Source: Mesorhizobium japonicum MAFF 303099
GTDB taxonomy: Bacteria > Pseudomonadota > Alphaproteobacteria > Rhizobiales > Rhizobiaceae
Direction of reading: 5' to 3'
DNA: 64,000 bases
Assembly (NCBI RefSeq): GCF_000009625.1
Contig: NC_002678.2
Location: 682,001-746,000, forward strand
How positions within the stretch are numbered: position 1 is the first letter of the stretch; every line of letters starts with the position of its first letter. A program made the position numbers and the translations under genes. This document shows positions 46,607 to 55,181 of this stretch, one piece after another. The notes under the pieces are model-generated. The model saw only the letters and a list, made by a program, of their open reading frames with translations. It did no database searches and was not told the origin of the DNA.

Positions 46607-47727
46607 GCCGCCGCAATGGCCAGCGCGTGACCCCGCGCGTTCTCGCGCAGCGCGTCGAGATGGATCGACTTGACCAGGGCCGCGAGATCGCCTTCCGCGG
46701 ATTGCCCGCCCAACTCCTTGAGCATCAGCCAGCTGACTTCCTGCACGCCGGCGATGCGCTTGCCATTGGCGACCTCCCGCCAGATTTTCAAGGCACGCAG
46801 GATGATCGCATGCGTTGCCGCGGCCAGGCCCGCGCTGCGGAACAATGCCTGCAAGGCCACGTCGTGGCCGCCGGCCAGCAGCGCCCTCACCCGCGGTTCG
46901 GACTGCTGGGCGAGTGCGACCAGCGTGGAGCCGAAGAAATCGACCTTGCCATGCGCGATGGTGCGGATGAGGAAGCTCGCAGTGAGGTCGCCGCGCAGCC
47001 TGAGATGCTCGATCAGCGCGGCATGTTCTTCCTGGCGCGTGCCCTCGATCAGTGTCACCGAGGCCTTGACGCAGGCGTCCCGCAGGACGCGATCGGCCCG
47101 CGCGGCGCCCATCAATGCCATGACCAGCGGCGATGTCTTCAACGTCTCGCCGAGCTTGATCAGCAGCATGTGCCGGCAGTCGGCAGGCAGCCTGATGTCC
47201 AATATCAGCGCCTCGCGCACCTGCGGCAGATGCCCATGGCGTTCGGCCATGCGGCGGAAGCTCAGAGAAGCGATGTCGGCGCCGCTGTTGGCGAGCAGCA
47301 CCGCGCAGGCTTCCGCCTCGCCGATCTCGGCGATCGCCGCCGACAGCGCCATCGAGACGACAGGACGGTCGGCGATCAGCTTCTGCGTCGCCTTCTGACT
47401 CGCCGCCACGCGGTTGATCAGATCGGCATCGGTAAGCAGCGGCGAACGCGCCAGCACGACACCGGCGACTTCTGGCTGGTCGGAGGCCAGTGCGCTGATG
47501 ATCTGCAGCGGCGCGTGATGGCTCATGGAGAGCGCTTCGGCCATCGCCAACCGCACCTTTGACGAAGCATCGTCGAGCAGCAGCGTCAGCGCCGCTTCCG
47601 CCGCGCAGCGGTCCTCGAACGGCAATTCGGAATTGACATAGGCCCGGGCCAGCGCATTGGCCGCGGCGGCGCGCTCGGACACTCTTGCCGTATAGATCCA
47701 TTTCAGGAAATGCGAAACAACAACCAT
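46603..47727 (-). CDS. DUF2336 protein
   Basis: 374 residues, all-helical and HEAT-like (AALTLLLDDASSKVRLAMAE, LARSPLLTDADLINRVAASQ). DUF2336 proteins are found in alphaproteobacteria and have no settled function. There is no signal peptide. It is divergent from the MaoC gene with about 150 bp between. Its 3' end overlaps the FUSC gene by 4 nt, each using half of the CTAG palindrome as a TAG stop. Confidence 0.85.
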   Translation of the reverse strand: MVVVSHFLKWIYTARVSERAAAANALARAYVNSELPFEDRCAAEAALTLLLDDASSKVRLAMAEALSMSHHAPLQIISALASDQPEVAGVVLARSPLLTDADLINRVAASQKATQKLIADRPVVSMALSAAIAEIGEAEACAVLLANSGADIASLSFRRMAERHGHLPQVREALILDIRLPADCRHMLLIKLGETLKTSPLVMALMGAARADRVLRDACVKASVTLIEGTRQEEHAALIEHLRLRGDLTASFLIRTIAHGKVDFFGSTLVALAQQSEPRVRALLAGGHDVALQALFRSAGLAAATHAIILRALKIWREVANGKRIAGVQEVSWLMLKELGGQSAEGDLAALVKSIHLDALRENARGHALAIAAA

Positions 47728-47880
47728 GCCGCCTGCTTACGCCCCTTGCCGGGAGGTTTCCGGCCCCGCTTAAGACGGTAGGCAGAAATGGTTTACGAAC
47801 GGTTCACCATGTTCATTAACTGGCTTGCGAGCGCCGGATGCAGCGCCTATCAACCGTCAATCAGCGCAGGAGACTGAAAA

Positions 47881-48333
47881 ATGGCCGGCCTATATCTCGA
47901 GGAGTTCGTCGTCGGCCATGTCTTCCAGCACACGCTGCGCAAGACCGTGACCGAGAGCGACAACATGCTGTTTTCGGTGATGACGCTGAACCCGCAGCCG
48001 CTGCATATCGACTTCGATTTCGCCGCCAGGAGCGAGTGGGGCAAGCCGCTGGTCAACTCGCTGTTCACGCTCGGGCTGATGATCGGCATTTCGGTCAATG
48101 ACATCACGGTCGGCACGACGGTCGCCAATCTCGGCATGAAGGAAACCACCTTTCCACACCCGGTCTTCCATGGTGACACCATCCGCGTCGAGACCACGGT
48201 CATCTCGGTGCGGGAATCGAAATCGAAGCCGGATCGCGGCATCGTCGAATTCGAACACCGCGCCTACAACCAGCAAGGCGACCTCGTCGCCAAATGCACC
48301 AGACAAGCGATGATGCTGAAAAAGGCCGCCTGA
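47881..48333 (+). CDS. MaoC-like (R)-hydratase
   Basis: 150 residues with a hot-dog fold. The MaoC segment is TLNPQPLHIDFDFAARSEWG, followed by VNSLFTLGLMIGISVNDI. A hydratase Asp-His pair would be in HIDFDF. It probably hydrates an enoyl-CoA such as mesaconyl-CoA; the CitE-like gene next to it, overlapping by 1 nt (TGATG), supports a CoA-thioester pathway. The ATG has AGGAG 9 nt upstream. Confidence 0.87.
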   Translation: MAGLYLEEFVVGHVFQHTLRKTVTESDNMLFSVMTLNPQPLHIDFDFAARSEWGKPLVNSLFTLGLMIGISVNDITVGTTVANLGMKETTFPHPVFHGDTIRVETTVISVRESKSKPDRGIVEFEHRAYNQQGDLVAKCTRQAMMLKKAA

Positions 48334-49214
48334 TGCGCTCGCTGCTGTTCGTTCCCGGCGATTCCGAGCGCAAGCTGGAGAAAGGCTTTGGCGCCGGCGC
48401 CGACGTGCTGATCGTCGATCTCGAGGATTCCGTGGCGCTGCAGAACAAGGCAGCCGCGCGAGACATTGCGGCACGCTTTATCGGCGAACGCAGGGGCCAA
48501 ACCAGCTCGGCCATCTACATCAGGGTCAACGACCTTTCGACCGGACTAACGGATGACGATCTTGGCGCGCTCGTTCCGGTGAAGCCGGACGGGATCATGC
48601 TGCCGAAATCCAACAGCGGCCAGGATGTCCAGCAGCTCTCGGCAAAACTCAGGGTGGGCGAGGCCGAGAACGGCCTGCCCGACGGCTCGATCAAAATCCT
48701 CCCGATCATCACCGAAACCCCAGCGGGTGTGCTCGCCGCCGCGACCTATGCCGGCGCGAGCGCGCGGCTCGCCGGCCTCACCTGGGGCGCGGAAGACCTG
48801 TCGGCCGCGATCGGTGCGCGCGCGGCGCGCGACGAGCACGGCCGCTACACCGACGTATTCCGCCACGCTCGCCTGACGACCATCCTGGCGGCGGGTGCCG
48901 CGGAGGTCGCGGCAATCGACACCGTGTTCCCGAACTTTCGCGACATGGCGGCCTTCGCCATAGAATGCGCGGAGGCCGAGCGTGACGGCTTCACCGGCAA
49001 GATGGCGATCCACCCCGACCAGGTGCCCGTCATCAACGCCGCCTTCACGCCCTCGGCCGAGGCGGTGCAACAGTCGGCGGCGATCGTCGCGGCGTTCGAG
49101 GCGGCGGGAAATCCCGGTGTCGTCGGCATCGACGGCAAGATGTTCGACCGCCCCCATCTGCGGCTGGCCGAACGGCTGCTGGCACGCGCCAAGGCAGCCG
49201 GAATCTCCGCTTAG
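48333..49214 (+). CDS. HpcH/HpaI aldolase, CitE-like CoA-ester lyase
   Basis: 293 residues. Typical CitE-like segments are RSLLFVPGDSERKLEKG at the N-terminus, VLIVDLEDSV (metal-ligand region), LPIITETPAGVL and LTWGAEDLSAAIGA. It should cleave or form a beta-hydroxyacyl-CoA such as malyl-, citramalyl- or beta-methylmalyl-CoA. Its start overlaps the MaoC stop codon, so a hydratase-lyase pair acting in sequence is likely. The exact substrate is not determinable. Confidence 0.87.
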   Translation: MRSLLFVPGDSERKLEKGFGAGADVLIVDLEDSVALQNKAAARDIAARFIGERRGQTSSAIYIRVNDLSTGLTDDDLGALVPVKPDGIMLPKSNSGQDVQQLSAKLRVGEAENGLPDGSIKILPIITETPAGVLAAATYAGASARLAGLTWGAEDLSAAIGARAARDEHGRYTDVFRHARLTTILAAGAAEVAAIDTVFPNFRDMAAFAIECAEAERDGFTGKMAIHPDQVPVINAAFTPSAEAVQQSAAIVAAFEAAGNPGVVGIDGKMFDRPHLRLAERLLARAKAAGISA

Positions 49215-49233
49215 TCTGCCGAGCCTTTGCTCG

Positions 49234-51135
49234 TCAGTCCCGCGCCAGGACGATAATCCGGTCCTCCGGCAGATAGGTCAGCGCTTCCGACTTCAGCGGA
49301 TTGACGGTGACGCCGCCCAGAGCCCGCTGGTCGGCGTCTCCGGCGCGGATGCGTCGATAGCCAATGGCGATCTCGCCGCGCAGCCGCGCCGACTCCGCGA
49401 TCGTCCAGAAGGTCAAGGGCTGGTCGATGGCGACATAGTCGGCGACTGGGCGCATGTAGATTTCGGAGCCCTGCTCGTCGAGCAAATCATCGAAGATCGC
49501 GGCGAGATACTGGTTCTCGGACGCCTGCGCCAGCATCAGGCTGACCAGCCGGTTGCTGACGACGAAATCATCGGCCTTGGTCACCGCCGCAAGCTCGCGG
49601 TTGCGCACGTCGATCATCTCGCTGACGATGGAGATGTGCAGGCCGGCATCGTCGGCGATCTTGCGCAGATGCAGCAGCGTCACCAGCGTGCGCGTGTCGG
49701 CCGGCTGCGCGGCCATGGTTTCGCTGTAGCCGAGGACCAGCACGTGGTCGTAGGAAGGCACGTCCAGGCTTGAAAGCGCCGTGCTGCTCGACGTGTCGGT
49801 GATGCGGCAGGAAACCGACAGATTGTCGCCAGCGACCGGCAGTCCGGCAACTTCCTGCTCGAGGCCAGGCGTATCGGCGGCGATGGTCAGGATCGAACCA
49901 GGCGCGACGTAGCGCGACAGTTCATAGGTGATGATCGGACCGCGCCGGTTCCAGCCGAGGATCAGCGTGCGCTCCGGCTTCGCCTCGACGGGCCGCGGGT
50001 CGCGGATCGCCGCCGTGTCGATCTTGATCCCGGCGCTTCCGGGCCTGATCGCGGCATCGTCCTCGGCGATGATGATGGCGCGCATGTCCTTGCCGATCAC
50101 CAGCTCCGACGGCGGGTTGAGATTGACGCGTCCCCCCTGGTCGCAGAGCCCGATCAGCGCGCAATGCTCATAGGCCATCACCGCCTCGCCGAAAGTCTTG
50201 CCGGCGAGCTCCGGCTGCGTGGTCGTGTAGATCTCGCAGCCATCGAAATCGAGCAGTTCCGAATAGACGCCGCTGAGGCCCGACTGCCGGCTCGAATGCA
50301 CGACGATGCGCGAGATCAGCTGATCGGCCAGCACGAGCTGCACCTCGGCCCCGCCGACGACGCGGGCGACCTCGGCATTCTTGCCGTCGCGGATCTCGGC
50401 GGCGATGTTATAGGGGTCGGTGCGCCGGCTCGGGTCGTTGACCAGCGCCAGCACCGTCTTGATGACCTGCGAATCCGGATCGTCGCCGTCCGGCGACAGC
50501 ACGATGACCGACCGCGAGGTCTGCGGGTTGACGATGGCGAGATCATAGAGATCGGTCGGATCGCCGCTGCGGCAGATGATGCGCGTGTTGCCCAGTTTGC
50601 CGACCTTGGCCGCGATCTCGTCCTCCATCGCGACCTTGTCCATATTGGCCATGACGACGATGCGCGGACGGCGGCGGCTGGCATTGGCGATGACGAGTTC
50701 GGAAATCACGTCGAAGATCGACGGCGACCAGTTGAGGATGATTGTGTGGTCGCTCTCCAGCACCCGAGAACGGCCCTTGCGCAATTCATCGAGCTTGCCG
50801 TCGACGCCGGCGCTGAGCACGCCGATGAGGGCGGACACGACGAAGATGCCGGCAAGCGTGACGACCAGCATGACGAGGCGGAAGGCCCAGCCGGTGTCAC
50901 CGCCCATCGTCCCGGAATCGAGCGTGCGCATCAGCGATTCCCAGAACGCTTCGAAGAAATTCAGCGGCTCGCCGCCTTCCGGCGCGATGCGGGTCACCGC
51001 AAGGAAAGCGGCGGCGGCGATGATGATCAGCAGGGAAACGACGGCAAGCCAGCCGATCAGCGCGATCGGGCCGGCGGCCATGCTCTTGTCGAAGCCGTAG
51101 CGCAGCCGGGTTCCCAGCGAGTCTCGTTTCTTCAT
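49234..51135 (-). CDS. CASTOR/POLLUX-type ion channel with two RCK-like domains
   Basis: 633 residues. Two N-terminal membrane helices flank a pore loop (ESLMRTLDSGTMGGDTGWAF). They are followed by a long cytoplasmic region with two Rossmann-type RCK units (starting near HTIILNWSPSIFDVISELVI and RTLILGWNRRGPIITYELSR). This is the layout of the CASTOR/POLLUX/SYM8 family, known from plant nuclear envelopes where they serve symbiotic Ca2+ signalling. Bacterial homologues are of unknown role. The pore lacks the canonical TVGYG filter. It is convergent with the CitE-like gene. Confidence 0.85.
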   Translation of the reverse strand: MKKRDSLGTRLRYGFDKSMAAGPIALIGWLAVVSLLIIIAAAAFLAVTRIAPEGGEPLNFFEAFWESLMRTLDSGTMGGDTGWAFRLVMLVVTLAGIFVVSALIGVLSAGVDGKLDELRKGRSRVLESDHTIILNWSPSIFDVISELVIANASRRRPRIVVMANMDKVAMEDEIAAKVGKLGNTRIICRSGDPTDLYDLAIVNPQTSRSVIVLSPDGDDPDSQVIKTVLALVNDPSRRTDPYNIAAEIRDGKNAEVARVVGGAEVQLVLADQLISRIVVHSSRQSGLSGVYSELLDFDGCEIYTTTQPELAGKTFGEAVMAYEHCALIGLCDQGGRVNLNPPSELVIGKDMRAIIIAEDDAAIRPGSAGIKIDTAAIRDPRPVEAKPERTLILGWNRRGPIITYELSRYVAPGSILTIAADTPGLEQEVAGLPVAGDNLSVSCRITDTSSSTALSSLDVPSYDHVLVLGYSETMAAQPADTRTLVTLLHLRKIADDAGLHISIVSEMIDVRNRELAAVTKADDFVVSNRLVSLMLAQASENQYLAAIFDDLLDEQGSEIYMRPVADYVAIDQPLTFWTIAESARLRGEIAIGYRRIRAGDADQRALGGVTVNPLKSEALTYLPEDRIIVLARD

Positions 51136-51300
51136 GCCAGTGGTGCCCCCGCACTATCCCCAAGGTCGATGCGTCAACCCAACGCATCGCCGAAGCCGCT
51201 CTCTTAGCGTGTGTTCAGAGGAAGGGGAATCGCTTTTCGCGTGGTCACGGCTAAGGAAGCCGCCGTGAGGCAAACCTGACGCACCGGTCTGGTGCGGCGG

Positions 51301-51978
51301 TTACCAGACCATCGGGATCAGGCGATAGCGGACCCGGGTTGCGTAGTCGTCATAGCCACGCAGGCCGGTGCGCAGGGTTTTCTCCTCGATGAAGGTGCGG
51401 ATAGCCAGGAGAACGATGAACACGAGCACCGATACCAGCCCCCACCAGGAGCCAAGCAGGAGTGCCGTGCCGGCGAAGAAGAGGATGGCGCCGGCATACA
51501 TCGGATGGCGGACGTAGCTGTAGGGCCCCGTGGTGATCACGCGCTGTCCGCGCTCGTCCTGGATCTTCACCACGGGTGCGGCGAAACTGTTCTCCAGCAT
51601 GGTCAGGTAGCAGATCCAGATTCCGACCAGCAGGACCAGCGCGCCGACCGCCTGCGCCCAGAAGGGGACCGCCGACCAGCCGAAACGGAAGTCGAATCCC
51701 ATGAAGCTCAGCCAGCCGAAGATGCCGATGAGAAGTATGGAGAGGAGGACCTTGTCGGCCGCGGCCTGATTCTTCTGGATCGGAGCACTCAGCCGCTCAT
51801 TCATCAGGCCGGGATCGCGCCGCGCCAGCGCCACGCCCATGGTGAGGCTGAGCCCCACCATCACCACCAGATAGACCCAGGCTGCCGGCCAGGCAAAGGT
51901 GCCCGCCGACAGGAACAGCAAGGCGCCCATGACGCCGAACCAGATGAACGTCTGAAGAAGCAATTTTGCGATCATCAT
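51301..51978 (-). CDS. Isoprenylcysteine carboxyl methyltransferase (ICMT)-like membrane protein
   Basis: 225 residues, about five or six hydrophobic helices. The C-terminal SAM-binding signature is GPYSYVRHPMYAGAILFFAG, with RTFIEEKTLRTGLRGYDDYA beyond it, typical of ICMT/PEMT-like methyltransferases. The substrate is unknown. ATG 51978 (or the adjacent ATG 51975) has AAGG upstream. It is divergent from a TetR gene, with two TetR-like palindromes between them, so it is the likely target of that repressor. Confidence 0.85.
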   Translation of the reverse strand: MMIAKLLLQTFIWFGVMGALLFLSAGTFAWPAAWVYLVVMVGLSLTMGVALARRDPGLMNERLSAPIQKNQAAADKVLLSILLIGIFGWLSFMGFDFRFGWSAVPFWAQAVGALVLLVGIWICYLTMLENSFAAPVVKIQDERGQRVITTGPYSYVRHPMYAGAILFFAGTALLLGSWWGLVSVLVFIVLLAIRTFIEEKTLRTGLRGYDDYATRVRYRLIPMVW

Positions 51979-52016
51979 CGACCTTCCGCGCTGTGCTCCC
52001 ATGATATTGGCTGAAA

Positions 52017-52051
52017 TAGACCAATGGTCTACCATACCGACCGATGGTCTA
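52017..52051. promoter_or_regulatory. Paired TetR-type operators
   Basis: TAGACCA-A-TGGTCTA at 52017-52031 is a perfect 15-bp palindrome. CCGACCG-A-TGGTCTA at 52037-52051 is a degenerate second copy with its centre 20 bp away. They lie between divergent ICMT-like and TetR genes, the usual position of a TetR operator controlling both. Confidence 0.7.
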
Positions 52052-52119
52052 TAATTCAAGTGGACTATCTGGTATCCCGTACTGGACGGGACCGGCCATC
52101 GCGTGCAGAAGGTTTCGTC

Positions 52120-52830
52120 ATGCCCCGTGTCATCAAGCATCCAGAGATCAGGCGAGAAGACATCCTGGACCATGCCCAGGCCCTGTTCCTGACGCAGGGC
52201 TACGACAGAGCGAGCCTCAATGACGTGATCGCTTCGGCCGGTATCTCGAAGGGTGCCTTCTATCACTACTTCGCCTCCAAGGAGGCTCTTCTCGAAGCCT
52301 TGGCCGACCGATTCGCGAGACAGGCGCTGGCAGGCGTCCAGGGTGTAGTCGACGATCCCGGCCTCGACCCGCTTGGCCGCCTGAATGGCCTGCTCAGCCA
52401 GTCGCGACAGGCCAAGATCGAGACCGCGGCGGAGGCCTGGGCTCTTTTCGAAACGATGTTTCGGCCGGAGAATCTGGTGCTCTTCCACCGCATCAACCTG
52501 GCGGCCAACGCGTCGTTTTCGCCCCTGCTGGTCAAGATCATCCGGCAAGGTGTGGAAGACGGCACCTTCAGGACCTTCGATCCGGAGGGTGTCGCCGACA
52601 TCGTCATGCAGTTCGGCTTGGCCACGCACGATGTCGTCGCCAAGGCGATCGCCGGCGGCAGCGACGCCGACATGGAGGTCGCGATCGAAGTCCTGGAAAA
52701 ACGTGTCAGGCTCTACGAAATCGCTCTCGACCGCATACTCGGCCTTCCCGACGGCAGCATTCGGATCGGAGAGCCCGGCTATATCAGAGCCGTCATGACG
52801 GCCCGACGGAAAGCCGACAAGGCGCGGTGA
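52120..52830 (+). CDS. TetR/AcrR-family transcriptional regulator
   Basis: 236 residues. The N-terminal TetR helix-turn-helix is clear (REDILDHAQALFLTQGYDRA, then DVIASAGISKGAFYHYFASK). The C-terminal ligand domain is unassigned. ATG 52120 has AAGG 8 nt upstream. Paired palindromes just upstream suggest that it represses itself and the divergent ICMT-like gene. The inducer is unknown. Confidence 0.92.
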   Translation: MPRVIKHPEIRREDILDHAQALFLTQGYDRASLNDVIASAGISKGAFYHYFASKEALLEALADRFARQALAGVQGVVDDPGLDPLGRLNGLLSQSRQAKIETAAEAWALFETMFRPENLVLFHRINLAANASFSPLLVKIIRQGVEDGTFRTFDPEGVADIVMQFGLATHDVVAKAIAGGSDADMEVAIEVLEKRVRLYEIALDRILGLPDGSIRIGEPGYIRAVMTARRKADKAR

Positions 52831-52843
52831 TTTGCCAAGTCAC

Positions 52844-53452
52844 CTACTCCTTGCCCCAGTGTGGCCGGCGCATCGAAAAGACTTCGTCGACGCTGGCATA
52901 GTCCATATAGCCAAGACGGGCCACATTGCCGGCCTTGGTGATGTCGAACAGGCCGTCCTTCAGGAAGGCGTCGTCAATGTGCACGCCGACCACCTCACCG
53001 GCGACAATGACGGCGCTCGTCAAGGTTCCGTCCAGCGCCTTCGGGCGAAACACCTCCGTCACCCGGCATTCCAGCGCGGCAGGCGCGGCCGCCACGCGCG
53101 GCGGCTTCACGAGACGCGAAGGCGCCATGGCGAGATCGGCATAGACGAACTCGTTGACACCGCGCGGCGCGTTGACGGACGTATAATTCATCTTCTCCGC
53201 AAGATCGCGGCTGACCAGATTGGCAACGAACTCGCCGGTCTCCTGGGCAAAGGAGGCGCTGTCCTTCTCGCCCTCCGAGGAGAACCAGACGATGAAGGGC
53301 CGCGTCGAAACGGCGTTGAAGAAGGAGTATGGCGCCAGGTTGATCTCGCCTGCCCCATTCAGCGTCGATATCCAGCCGATCGGCCGCGGCGCCACGATCG
53401 CCTTCGACGGATCATGCGGCAGCCCGTGCCCCTTGGACGGTTCGTAGAACAT
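52844..53452 (-). CDS. Flavin reductase family protein
   Basis: 202 residues of the FMN-binding split-barrel (DIM6/NTAB) type. Typical parts are DPSKAIVAPRPIGWISTLNG near the N-terminus, NLAPYSFFNAVSTRPFIVWF and GEFVANLVSRDLAEKM. It likely binds FMN and supplies reduced flavin or reduces a small substrate. Its ATG immediately follows the TGA of the nitroreductase gene (no spacer), so the two are co-translated and probably work together. Confidence 0.88.
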   Translation of the reverse strand: MFYEPSKGHGLPHDPSKAIVAPRPIGWISTLNGAGEINLAPYSFFNAVSTRPFIVWFSSEGEKDSASFAQETGEFVANLVSRDLAEKMNYTSVNAPRGVNEFVYADLAMAPSRLVKPPRVAAAPAALECRVTEVFRPKALDGTLTSAVIVAGEVVGVHIDDAFLKDGLFDITKAGNVARLGYMDYASVDEVFSMRRPHWGKE

Positions 53453-54037
53453 TCAGTCCGCCCAAGAGCCTGAGTAGTCGGCATAGAGCTTTGCCGGATC
53501 GGGCCGTGGCCGCTCCGGCGCCGGCCCGGCATAAGAGCCGATATGGATGAAACCGACGACGCGCTCCTGCGGCGCCAGTCCGAGGATCGCCCTGCCCTCC
53601 GGCACGTCGGAATACCAGTTGCTGATCATGTTGGTGCCATAGCCCAGCGCATTGGCTGATATTATCAGGTTCATCGCCGCCATGCCGCCGGACAGGAACA
53701 TCTCCCATTGCGGGATCTTGGGGTTCTCCTTCGGCACCGACACCACGCCGATCACCAGCGGCGCGCGCGAAAAGCGCGCCAGTTCCTGGTTGCGGCGGCC
53801 CTCGGGCAGCGGCCCTTCCCGCTGTTCGGCAAGCGCCGCCAGCTTCCTGCCGATCTCGATGCGGACATCGCCGCGATAGAGGATGAAGCGCCAGGGTTCG
53901 AGCCGGCCATGGTCAGGCACGCGCGTGGCGGCGGCGATCATCGTTGCGATCTCGGCGTCGTTGGGCGCCGGCTCCTTGAGGTCGGGAATCGGCGCTGAAT
54001 TTCGGGTCAGCAGGAAGTCGATAATCGGCGACGCCAT
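53453..54037 (-). CDS. Nitroreductase family protein (YdjA-like)
   Basis: 194 residues with the FMN-binding nitroreductase fold: PIIDFLLTRNSAPIPDL, ATRVPDHGRLEPWRFIL, FLSGGMAAMNLIISANALGY and GIGTNMI-like GYGTNMISNWYSD. The length fits the short YdjA/TdsD class. It would reduce nitro or quinone substrates with NAD(P)H. ATG 54037 has GGAG about 9 nt upstream. It is directly followed by the flavin reductase gene. Confidence 0.88.
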   Translation of the reverse strand: MASPIIDFLLTRNSAPIPDLKEPAPNDAEIATMIAAATRVPDHGRLEPWRFILYRGDVRIEIGRKLAALAEQREGPLPEGRRNQELARFSRAPLVIGVVSVPKENPKIPQWEMFLSGGMAAMNLIISANALGYGTNMISNWYSDVPEGRAILGLAPQERVVGFIHIGSYAGPAPERPRPDPAKLYADYSGSWAD

Positions 54038-54192
54038 GGGCGCAGGTCTCCTGAACACTCTGTTTTGAGCTGAAGCGCACCATCGGGAATTCGGGCGGCT
54101 CGTGCAAAGGCGCGCAAGCGCCGGGCTGAAGAGTCTATGGATCGGACTCTTAAGCCTTGAAATTGCCACCGCCATGGGCTTCAACGCAAGGC

Positions 54193-55155
54193 ATGTTTGA
54201 GGGGCGACTGCGTCTTTTCCTGGTTTGGCTCTGCGCCGCGCTGTTCCTGCTGCCGGTGTCCTTGGCTGTTGCGCAGCAAAAGGATGGGATGGGCGACCTG
54301 AAACTCCCCGGAATTTCGAGCTATGCGACGCCCAAGAGCGAAACCCCGCTGGCGCTGAGCGGCGGCGGCGCCATCACCCTTTCTGCCCAGCTGACCGACA
54401 AGGGCACCGACATCACCCGTGGCCTCGTCTGGCGTGTTTTCAAACCCGTACCCGTCAACGGCAAATTGCCGATGGTCGCTTCCGCGCATGGCGGCAGTGC
54501 CGTGTTCCAGCTCGAGCCCGGCAGCTATCTGGTCCATGCCTCCTATGGCCGCGCCGGCGCCACCAAGCGCATCACTGTCGGCAAGGAAGCCAAGCGCGAA
54601 AGCCTCGTGCTCGATGCCGGCGGCCTGAAGCTCGACGCGGTTCTGTCCGGCGGCGTGCGCATTCCCCCGAAAAAACTGCGCTTCTCGATCTATGAGGGCA
54701 CCGCCGAGGCCAATGGCGACCGCGCGCTGATCATTCCCGATGTCGAGCCCAACAGCGTCGTGCGGCTCAATGCCGGCATCTACCATGTCGTCTCGACCTA
54801 CGGTGCGGTCAATGCGGTGATCCGCTCCGACATCCGCGTCGAGGCCGGCAAGCTGACCGAGGCCACCGTCGAGCATCACGCCGCCGAGATCACGATGAAG
54901 CTGGTGCGCGAAGCCGGTGGCGAAGCCATTGCCGACACGTCATGGTCGCTGCTCAACGAATCCGGCGATCCGATCAAGGAGTCCGTCGGCGCCTTCGCCT
55001 CGATGGTGCTTGCCGAGGGCGACTACACCATCATCGCCAAGAACCGCGACCGCATCTACCAGAAGGATTTCGCGGTCGTAGCCGGGCAGAACCAGGAAAT
55101 CGAGGTTCTTGCCACCGAAGCGGCGGCCATGGACCCCGAAGAAGGCGCGGATTAG
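54193..55155 (+). CDS. Exported protein with repeated beta-sandwich domains
   Basis: 320 residues. The signal peptide is RLFLVWLCAALFLLPVSLAV-AQ. The mature part has several beta-sandwich-like segments (YATPKSETPLALSGGGAITL, RGLVWRVFKPVPVNGKLPMV, GAFASMVLAEGDYTIIAKNR) resembling carboxypeptidase-regulatory-like repeats. The function is unknown and the protein is probably periplasmic. The start is uncertain: ATG 54193 has AAGG only 3 nt upstream; a TTG at 54157 is in frame. Confidence 0.7.
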   Translation: MFEGRLRLFLVWLCAALFLLPVSLAVAQQKDGMGDLKLPGISSYATPKSETPLALSGGGAITLSAQLTDKGTDITRGLVWRVFKPVPVNGKLPMVASAHGGSAVFQLEPGSYLVHASYGRAGATKRITVGKEAKRESLVLDAGGLKLDAVLSGGVRIPPKKLRFSIYEGTAEANGDRALIIPDVEPNSVVRLNAGIYHVVSTYGAVNAVIRSDIRVEAGKLTEATVEHHAAEITMKLVREAGGEAIADTSWSLLNESGDPIKESVGAFASMVLAEGDYTIIAKNRDRIYQKDFAVVAGQNQEIEVLATEAAAMDPEEGAD

Positions 55156-55181
55156 CCTTAGGCTGCGAATTTCTCTAGCTT

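Noticed and set aside
45485..47701. Minus-strand open frame of 738 codons spanning FUSC and DUF2336
   Set aside because: It runs antisense to FUSC and out of frame with DUF2336, both of which have family-type sequences.
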